A stretch of DNA of 19,874 nucleotides from Betaproteobacteria bacterium (GTDB taxonomy: Bacteria; Pseudomonadota; Gammaproteobacteria; Burkholderiales; Thiobacillaceae). Positions 1 through 5,664 of the stretch are shown in pieces (position 1 is the first letter of the stretch; every line of letters begins with the position of its first letter). Both the position numbers and the translations under genes were made by a program. The notes under the pieces were generated by a model that saw only the letters and a program-made list of their open reading frames with translations, searched no databases and was not told where the DNA came from. The stretch is taken from contig JAIFLB010000147.1 of NCBI GenBank assembly GCA_020049245.1, positions 1 to 19,874 of the forward strand, written 5' to 3'.

Positions 1-70
1 GACCGTGAAACGCCCCAGCGCCAATGATAGTAGGCATCTCGCCCGCGAAAGTAGGTCATCGCCAGACTCC
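1..70 (+). rRNA. rrf: 5S ribosomal RNA, 3' part (cut by window edge)
   Basis: The first 70 bases match the second half of a bacterial 5S rRNA: a GTGAAACG stretch, an AGCGCCAATGATAGT segment and a closing GCCAGAC end correspond to the same blocks of the E. coli 5S gene. Roughly the first 45-50 bases of the gene lie outside the window. It is the last gene of an rRNA operon entering from the left and is followed at once by a strong terminator. The exact 3' end is uncertain by a few bases. Confidence 0.88.
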
Positions 71-78
71 CCCTCCAA

Positions 79-110
79 AACGCCCCGCTTCGCGGGGCGT
101 TCCCTTTTGT
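79..110 (+). terminator. Rho-independent terminator of the rRNA operon
   Basis: A perfect 10-bp stem, AACGCCCCGC (79-88) and GCGGGGCGTT (92-101), encloses a TTC loop and is followed by CCCTTTTGT. It sits about 10 bases after the 5S gene and 22 bases before the end of the convergent xseA gene. It therefore ends rRNA transcription before it runs into xseA. Confidence 0.85.
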
Positions 111-131
111 ACGCGTGTAAAGTTCTGTGGC

Positions 132-1466
132 TCAAGCGTTCACTGTGTTCACAGTGGCGTCTAAGTTCCCCGATTTCAGTATGATCTTAACCAGATTGCC
201 TGGTTGCACGGCATGAGCATCGCTAAGGACTATGCCCTCTCTGGTTTGAACAATGCAGTAGCCTCTAGAGAGAATGTTTACTGGATTGAGTTGCTGTAAT
301 GACCTCAATGCACTCTCCAATTTGCCTTTTTGAGTGCCAAGATTTGCCATCATGGTTGAGTCAAGTGCGGTAAGTAAATTGAATAGACCAATGCGTCTGG
401 AACTGCAATCCGGGCGTAGATTTTCAATACGAATTTTCTTGAATGTCATTTCATGCTTTAACTGCTGATATCGGTAATTGATACTTTTCCTTGCCCGTGT
501 CTGCAATTGAATCACCATATTCCTGTTTTGAGTAATTCGGTTACCTGGATGTAATAAGTGTCTCGACACTCCGTCAAGGTGTTGCATGGATTGATACATC
601 ACTCTTTTGATCGAACTGTTCATTCTTGAAGTTAGGTTCTCAACCTTGGAGCGTGTTTCAGCTTGGTCTGGCACAGCCTGTTGCGCGGCAGCGGTTGGCG
701 TTGCAGCGCGAATATCTGCGCTGAAATCGGCAATTGAAAAATCGGTTTCATGCCCAACGCCGGTAATTATGGGGACGCTTGATGAACGAATCATTCTGGC
801 TAAAGTTTCATCGTTGTAAGCATTGAGATCTTCCAGGCTTCCACCCCCTCGTATTAATAGAAGAACGTCACACGCATTGTGTTGAATTGCTGCATTTAAT
901 GCTTGCGTAATACTCTCTGCGGCTTCTACCCCTTGAACCGTAGTTGGGTAGATCACAATAGGGCTAATGGGCCAATGATTTTGTAGTGTTTTCAAAGCAT
1001 CCTGCAGTGCAGAAGCTTGCAATGAAGTAATGATGCCAATCCGTTTTGGATACTCAGGTGGCGATCGCTTCAGTTCGTGCCGAAATAGTCCTTCTGCTTC
1101 CAGTCTTGCCTTAAGGCGTAAAAAAGCGGCATAGACATCCCCTTGCCCAGCATGCCGCATGATGTCGACAATGATCTGATAGTCGCCACGTGGTTCATAT
1201 AGCGTGGCTTGCGCACGCACTTCTATCTTGTTCCCCTCAGTCGGCGTCCAATCCATAAATTGGTTTCGATTCCGAAAAAAGGCACATTTGACGCTGCTTT
1301 GTTGGTCTTTCAAGGTGAAGTACCAATGACCAGAGCTGGCTAGTGTCAAGTTGGAAATCTCGCCTGCAACCCAGCAGGAAGGGATTGCTCTCTCGATTGC
1401 GAAGCGAGCTTGACGATTTAGTTCAGTGACGGTTATTACGGCTGACACAATCTCTCTACATGGCAT
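132..1466 (-). CDS. xseA: Exodeoxyribonuclease VII large subunit
   Basis: Large subunit of exonuclease VII, which with XseB degrades single-stranded DNA into oligonucleotides in mismatch repair and damage processing. The 444 aa length is usual for the family. Residues about 8-100 form the N-terminal OB-fold (ITVTELNRQAR, WVAGEISNL). The catalytic domain carries RGGGSLEDLNAYNDE (206-220) and GVGHETDF (236-243), both family hallmarks, followed by a helical C-terminal half. The ATG at 1466 has no visible Shine-Dalgarno. A GTG at 1448 (giving MSAVITVTELN) follows AGAGAG and matches family N-termini better, so the start may be there. xseB is not adjacent. The gene looks more AT-rich than the arg operon beside it. 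It converges on the rRNA operon and diverges from argD. Confidence 0.95.
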   Translation of the reverse strand: MPCREIVSAVITVTELNRQARFAIERAIPSCWVAGEISNLTLASSGHWYFTLKDQQSSVKCAFFRNRNQFMDWTPTEGNKIEVRAQATLYEPRGDYQIIVDIMRHAGQGDVYAAFLRLKARLEAEGLFRHELKRSPPEYPKRIGIITSLQASALQDALKTLQNHWPISPIVIYPTTVQGVEAAESITQALNAAIQHNACDVLLLIRGGGSLEDLNAYNDETLARMIRSSSVPIITGVGHETDFSIADFSADIRAATPTAAAQQAVPDQAETRSKVENLTSRMNSSIKRVMYQSMQHLDGVSRHLLHPGNRITQNRNMVIQLQTRARKSINYRYQQLKHEMTFKKIRIENLRPDCSSRRIGLFNLLTALDSTMMANLGTQKGKLESALRSLQQLNPVNILSRGYCIVQTREGIVLSDAHAVQPGNLVKIILKSGNLDATVNTVNA

Positions 1467-1564
1467 TTTTGGGTGTGCCAGCCAAGTCTAACTGTTTCGT
1501 TAATTTGCTGCGCTCAACAAGGATTTTTCTCTTGTCCAATTAGTGGTATGTTGCTGTCTTTGCG

Positions 1565-1596
1565 ACGGCGGCTTTTGCCGCCGTTATGTTTTTTAT
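1565..1596 (+). terminator. Hairpin plus T-run in the argD leader (possible attenuator or terminator)
   Basis: A perfect 8-bp stem, ACGGCGGC (1565-1572) and GCCGCCGT (1577-1584), has a TTTT loop and is followed by TATGTTTTTTAT. It has the form of an intrinsic terminator, with the T-run slightly interrupted, and lies 19-31 bases before the argD start codon. It could terminate a short leader transcript, attenuate the arg operon, or stop upstream transcription. No alternative antiterminator helix was worked out. Confidence 0.45.
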
Positions 1597-1614
1597 CAAG
1601 CGGTTGGAAACTGT

Positions 1615-2787
1615 ATGTCTGATTACCTGATGCAAACCTATGCTCGGCAACCCGTTGCATTTGAAAGGGGTGAGGGCGCTTGGCTGTTCGATACGAATGG
1701 CGAAATGTATCTTGATGCGTTGGCCGGGGTCGCGGTCAACGGTCTTGGCCATGGCCACCCCACGTTGGCGCGTGCTTTATGTGATCAGGCAGCAAAGCTG
1801 ATCCATACTTCGAATCTCTATCGCATCCCATTGCAAGAAGAACTGGCGGCGCGTTTATGCCAGCTTTCCGGCTTATCCCGCGCTTTTTTTTGCAATTCTG
1901 GTGCGGAAGCAAACGAGGCAGCAATCAAGATTGCGCGTTTGCATGGCCACAATAACGGCGTTGATAGCCCGGCTATCGTTGTGATGGAAAAAAGCTTCCA
2001 TGGTCGGACCATGGCTACTTTATCCGCGACGGGTAATCGCAAGGTACAAGCTGGTTTTGAACCCCTGGTTTCCGGTTTTGTTCGCGTGCCATTCGGTGAT
2101 TCGGCTGCTGTTGAGGCGCTGGCTGCGCACCACAAGAATATTGTCGCGGTACTCGTTGAGCCGTATCAGGGTGAAGGTGGAGTGCAGATTCCGCAGGCCA
2201 ATTATCTGGCTGAATTAAGGCGGATCTGTGATGAGCAATCCTGGTTGCTGATGCTGGATGAGGTCCAGACTGGCATTGCGCGCACCGGTACCTGGTTTGC
2301 GTTCCAGCACACGGATGTCATGCCGGATGTGATGACCTTGGCCAAAGGGCTGGGCTCGGGCGTACCGATTGGTGCCTGTCTGGCGCGTGGTGTCGCTGCC
2401 GAAACCTTTACACCAGGGAAGCACGGTTCGACTTTTGGCGGCGGTCCCTTGGCCTGCACGGCTGCATTGACGACGTTGTCGGTCATGGAGTCTGAAGGTT
2501 TGCTAGATCACGCAGCTAAATTGGGCCAGTTCATTCGTGATGATCTTGCCATGCGTTTGCAGGGGCAGTCGGGTGTCGTTGAGATTCGTGGGCAGGGACT
2601 GATGATCGGCATTCAGCTGGATCGGGCTTGCGGCGATCTGGTCAAGATGGCATTGGAAGAGAAATTGCTGATCAACGTCACTAACGACAGTGTGGTTCGT
2701 TTGCTGCCGCCTCTGGTGATGACTCAGGCTGATGCTGAATTACTGACCGAGAAACTGGCGCGCTTGATTCGCATCTTCCTGGGCTGA
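1615..2787 (+). CDS. argD: Acetylornithine aminotransferase (class III PLP aminotransferase)
   Basis: Cytoplasmic PLP enzyme that transaminates N-acetylglutamate semialdehyde to N2-acetylornithine in arginine synthesis; family members often also act on succinyl-diaminopimelate. The 390 aa protein shows the cofactor-binding NSGAEANEAAIKIAR (94-108), the class III signature with LDEVQTG (D215) and the Schiff-base lysine in TLAKGLGSG (K244). The ATG at 1615 is chosen because MSDYLMQTYARQP is the family-like N-terminus. The frame stays open upstream to 1543, but that part is a Cys-rich translation of the leader hairpin. GGAAA lies upstream as a weak ribosome site. It is the first gene of the arg operon, and argF begins 5 bases after its stop. 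Confidence 0.96.
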   Translation: MSDYLMQTYARQPVAFERGEGAWLFDTNGEMYLDALAGVAVNGLGHGHPTLARALCDQAAKLIHTSNLYRIPLQEELAARLCQLSGLSRAFFCNSGAEANEAAIKIARLHGHNNGVDSPAIVVMEKSFHGRTMATLSATGNRKVQAGFEPLVSGFVRVPFGDSAAVEALAAHHKNIVAVLVEPYQGEGGVQIPQANYLAELRRICDEQSWLLMLDEVQTGIARTGTWFAFQHTDVMPDVMTLAKGLGSGVPIGACLARGVAAETFTPGKHGSTFGGGPLACTAALTTLSVMESEGLLDHAAKLGQFIRDDLAMRLQGQSGVVEIRGQGLMIGIQLDRACGDLVKMALEEKLLINVTNDSVVRLLPPLVMTQADAELLTEKLARLIRIFLG

Positions 2788-2792
2788 ACGAC

Positions 2793-3719
2793 ATGCTCGC
2801 CTCGATGAAACATTTCCTGCAATTCAAGGACTTGACCCGCGCTGAACTGGAACATCTGTTTCTTCGTACACGAGTCATCAAGGAACGCTTCAAGCGTTAT
2901 CAGCCCTATCACCCGCTGGCTGATCGCACGCTGGCGATGATCTTTGAAAAGAGTTCGACACGCACACGCTTGTCTTTCGAGGCTGGCATGCATCAGATGG
3001 GTGGCTCGGCGATTTACCTGAACACGCGCGATACCCAGCTAGGGCGCGGTGAGCCGGTGGAGGACGCCGCCGAGGTGATTTCTCGCATGGTTGATGTGGT
3101 GATGATCCGTACATTTGAACAGGAAATCATCGAACGTTTTGCCGCCCATTCCCGGGTGCCTGTGATCAACGGGCTGACCAATGAATATCACCCCTGTCAG
3201 ATTCTGGCTGACATCTTCACATACATCGAACAACGTGGACCCATCCAGGGTAAAACGGTTGCCTGGGTCGGCGATTCCAACAACATGTGCAATACCTGGC
3301 TGCAAGCGGCTGAAGTTCTCGATTTCAATGTCCATGTGTCGACTCCGCCTGGATATGAAGTCGAACCAGAGCGAGCCGGATTGCTTTCCACCGCGCATTA
3401 CGAAGAATTTCTTGATCCGATGGATGCTTGTCGTGACGCCCATCTGGTTACCACTGATGTCTGGACCAGCATGGGGTTCGAGTCCGAAAACGCTGAACGG
3501 ATGACTGCCTTTGCCGATTGGCAGGTTGATTCCGAGATGATGGCGGCGGCGGCCAAGGATGCGTTATTCATGCATTGTTTACCGGCACATCGCGGCGAGG
3601 AGGTCGCCGCCGATGTCATTGATGGCACGCATTCCGTAGTTTGGGACGAAGCCGAAAATCGATTGCATGTACAAAAGGCGCTGCTTGAATATCTGTTGCT
3701 TGGCCAGGTCGAGGATTGA
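2793..3719 (+). CDS. argF: Ornithine carbamoyltransferase
   Basis: Transfers the carbamoyl group from carbamoyl phosphate to ornithine to give citrulline; acts as a cytoplasmic trimer. In the 308 aa protein, the carbamoyl-phosphate loop SSTRTR is at 54-59, HPCQ at 133-136, the ornithine-loop SMG at 226-228 and the catalytic HCLP at 261-264. SMG distinguishes it from aspartate carbamoyltransferase. A second ATG at 2805 (MKHFLQFKDLTR) is an equally credible start, and neither has a clear Shine-Dalgarno, which suggests translational coupling to argD 5 bases upstream. The DUF2283 gene follows 3 bases after the stop. Confidence 0.97.
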   Translation: MLASMKHFLQFKDLTRAELEHLFLRTRVIKERFKRYQPYHPLADRTLAMIFEKSSTRTRLSFEAGMHQMGGSAIYLNTRDTQLGRGEPVEDAAEVISRMVDVVMIRTFEQEIIERFAAHSRVPVINGLTNEYHPCQILADIFTYIEQRGPIQGKTVAWVGDSNNMCNTWLQAAEVLDFNVHVSTPPGYEVEPERAGLLSTAHYEEFLDPMDACRDAHLVTTDVWTSMGFESENAERMTAFADWQVDSEMMAAAAKDALFMHCLPAHRGEEVAADVIDGTHSVVWDEAENRLHVQKALLEYLLLGQVED

Positions 3720-3722
3720 TCC

Positions 3723-3950
3723 ATGAATATTGCCTATATCAAGGAAACTGACTCTTTGTATTTCGAGCTAGTGCCTGAAGATGCAGCACATTCATGGGAA
3801 GCCCAGGAGGGTGTGGTCATCAACCTGAGCGCGGATGGCCGTGTGATTGGCATCGAAATCGAACATGCCAGCCAGAAAGCCGATCTTTCTCTGCTGCGGG
3901 TCGGCAATTTCCCCGGCGAAGTACATGCCGTGGCGGGTTCGTCGCACTGA
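3723..3950 (+). CDS. Small DUF2283-family protein
   Basis: A 75 aa protein with the DUF2283 pattern: an N-terminal strand of the type YxKExDSLYFxL (5-16), then GVVINLSADGRVIGIEIEHAS (30-50, a GxVxxxDxxGxVxGIEIxxAS pattern). The family is small, widespread and of unknown biochemical function; many members sit near toxin-antitoxin or housekeeping genes. No signal peptide or membrane segment is seen. It starts 3 bases after argF and lies between argF and argG, so it is co-transcribed with arginine synthesis genes. Any role in that pathway is a guess from position only. Confidence 0.85.
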   Translation: MNIAYIKETDSLYFELVPEDAAHSWEAQEGVVINLSADGRVIGIEIEHASQKADLSLLRVGNFPGEVHAVAGSSH

Positions 3951-4004
3951 CAATTTCTTGCGGCGCGCGTGGTGCCGCATCGTAGTGAGTCCCAAGGAAA
4001 AATC

Positions 4005-5249
4005 ATGAGTGATAGCAAGCAAACTGCAATTAAAAAAGTGGTATTGGCCTACTCAGGCGGCCTCGACACCTCGGTCATTCTGAAATGGCTGCAAGACACT
4101 TATCAGTGTGAAGTAGTGACGTTCACCGCCGATCTCGGTCAGAACGAAGAACTTGAACCGGCGCGCGCAAAAGCGCTGCAATTCGGCATCAAGCCGGAGC
4201 AGATTTACATCGATGACCTGCGCGAAGAGTTTGTGCGTGATTTCGTTTTTCCGATGTTCCGGGCGAATACCGTCTATGAAGGCGAATACCTGCTCGGTAC
4301 TTCGATTGCACGGCCGCTGATTGCCAAGCGTTTGATCGAAATCGTCAATGCCACCGGTGCTGATGCGATCTGCCACGGGGCCACCGGCAAAGGCAACGAC
4401 CAGGTCCGCTTCGAGCTTGGCGCATATGCGCTGAAGCCGGATATCAAGGTGATCGCCCCTTGGCGCGAGTGGGATTTGTTGTCGCGCGAGAAATTGATCA
4501 ACTATGCCGAGACGCATGGCATTCCGATCGACATGAAGCACAAGCAGGGTGGTAGCCCGTATTCGATGGATGCCAATCTGTTGCACATCAGCTACGAGGG
4601 CCGCCACTTGGAAGACCCCAATGCTGAAGCCGAAGAGGACATGTGGCGTTGGAGTGTTTCACCGGAAAATGCGCCGGATCAAGCCGAATACATCACGCTC
4701 GATTATGTGAAGGGTGATGTGGTGGCGATCAACGGCCAGGCGATGAAAGCGCATGAAGTGCTGGCTGAACTCAACCGCTTGGGCGGCAAGCACGGCATCG
4801 GCCGTCTCGACCTGGTCGAAAACCGTTATGTCGGCATGAAGTCGCGCGGCTGCTATGAAACGCCCGGTGGTACGATTCTTCTGAAAGGCCACCGCGCTAT
4901 CGAATCGATTACGCTGGACCGCGAAGTTGCCCATCTGAAGGACGACCTGATGCCGCGCTACGCGAGCCTGATTTACAACGGCTACTGGTGGGCGCCAGAA
5001 CGCAAGGCCTTGCAAGTGCTGATCGACCACACGCAGGAAAACGTCAACGGCTTTGTCCGGTTGAAGCTTTACAAGGGCAATGTCATCGTCGTTGGCCGCG
5101 ATTCAAAGAGCGACTCGCTGTTCGATTCCACCATTGCTACTTTCGAGGACGATGCCGGCGCCTACGACCAGAAAGATGCCGGCGGTTTCATTAAGTTGAA
5201 TGCGCTGCGCATGCGTATCGCGGCAAAATTGAATGCAAGGAGGCAATGA
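4005..5249 (+). CDS. argG: Argininosuccinate synthase
   Basis: Joins citrulline and aspartate, using ATP, into argininosuccinate, the step before arginine release by ArgH (not in the window). The 414 aa protein has the N-type ATP pyrophosphatase P-loop AYSGGLDTS at 15-23, and matches the common 400-415 aa type I form throughout, for example CHGATGKGNDQVRFE and the SPYSMDANLLHISYEGR region. ATG 4005 is chosen over the open frame from 3969 because AAGGA (3994-3998) sits 6 bases before it and the protein then starts MSDSKQTAIKKVVLAYSGG. It is the fourth gene of the operon, and its last codons carry the ribosome site for ppnP. Confidence 0.97.
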   Translation: MSDSKQTAIKKVVLAYSGGLDTSVILKWLQDTYQCEVVTFTADLGQNEELEPARAKALQFGIKPEQIYIDDLREEFVRDFVFPMFRANTVYEGEYLLGTSIARPLIAKRLIEIVNATGADAICHGATGKGNDQVRFELGAYALKPDIKVIAPWREWDLLSREKLINYAETHGIPIDMKHKQGGSPYSMDANLLHISYEGRHLEDPNAEAEEDMWRWSVSPENAPDQAEYITLDYVKGDVVAINGQAMKAHEVLAELNRLGGKHGIGRLDLVENRYVGMKSRGCYETPGGTILLKGHRAIESITLDREVAHLKDDLMPRYASLIYNGYWWAPERKALQVLIDHTQENVNGFVRLKLYKGNVIVVGRDSKSDSLFDSTIATFEDDAGAYDQKDAGGFIKLNALRMRIAAKLNARRQ

Positions 5250-5251
5250 AC

Positions 5252-5569
5252 ATGGCGCAGTTCGATCAGGTTTCAGTCATCAAGAAAGCCAACGTTTACT
5301 TCGAAGGCAAGTGTGTTTCACATACGGTGCAGTTTGCCGATGGTACAAAGAAGTCGGTCGGTGTGATTCTGCCGGCACGGCTGACTTTCAACACCGGCGT
5401 GCCGGAAATCATGGAAACCGTCGATGGCCGCTGCCGCGTGCTGTTAAAGGGTGAAACCGAATGGAAGGAATACGGCGCTGGTCAATCGTTCAACGTGCCG
5501 GGAAATTCCAGTTTCGAGATCGAAGTCGCTCCCGGCGAGTCGTATCACTACGTTTGCCATTTCGGCTGA
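5252..5569 (+). CDS. ppnP: Pyrimidine/purine nucleoside phosphorylase (DUF1255, PpnP/YaiE family)
   Basis: Small cupin-fold phosphorolytic enzyme that splits nucleosides to base and ribose 1-phosphate. At 105 aa it matches the family: NVYFEGKCVSHTVQF near the start, PEIMETVDG in the middle, then FNVPGNSSFEIEV and the closing YHYVCHFG, parallel to the YEAGSVFNVPGHSEF region of E. coli YaiE. A strong AAGGAGG (5237-5243) inside the end of argG is 8 bases before ATG 5252, the best start. An ATG at 5246 is in frame, overlaps the argG stop and is only 2 bases from the ribosome site. It is the last gene of the operon. The link to arginine synthesis is positional, with no known metabolic connection. 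Confidence 0.92.
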   Translation: MAQFDQVSVIKKANVYFEGKCVSHTVQFADGTKKSVGVILPARLTFNTGVPEIMETVDGRCRVLLKGETEWKEYGAGQSFNVPGNSSFEIEVAPGESYHYVCHFG

Positions 5570-5584
5570 ACCATAACCCGAAAT

Positions 5585-5620
5585 AAAACGGCCCGCATGC
5601 AAGTGCGGGCCGTTTTGTTG
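5585..5620. terminator. Bidirectional intrinsic terminator between ppnP and the PatZ-like gene
   Basis: A perfect 13-bp stem, AAAACGGCCCGCA (5585-5597) and TGCGGGCCGTTTT (5604-5616), encloses a 6-base loop. T-runs on both strands allow it to stop the arg operon and the convergent gene at 5665. A second 8-bp hairpin, CTACCCGG (5636-5643) and CCGGGTAG (5651-5658), lies between this one and the end of the convergent gene but has no T-run. Confidence 0.88.
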
Positions 5621-5664
5621 CAGGGCGTTTGCTTTCTACCCGGACAAACCCCGGGTAGAGCCAC

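Noticed and set aside
1543..1614. An N-terminal extension of ArgD, or a Cys-rich leader peptide
   Set aside because: It is in frame with argD without its own stop, is a translation of the hairpin, and no arginine codons cluster in it as an arg attenuator peptide would need.
4053..4607. A 184-codon minus-strand frame inside argG
   Set aside because: It is antisense to a fully conserved region of argG and has no recognisable motif or ribosome site.
5636..5658. A second hairpin as a terminator of the PatZ-like gene
   Set aside because: The 8-bp stem is real but has no T-run on either strand; the neighbouring hairpin at 5585-5616 is the better terminator.
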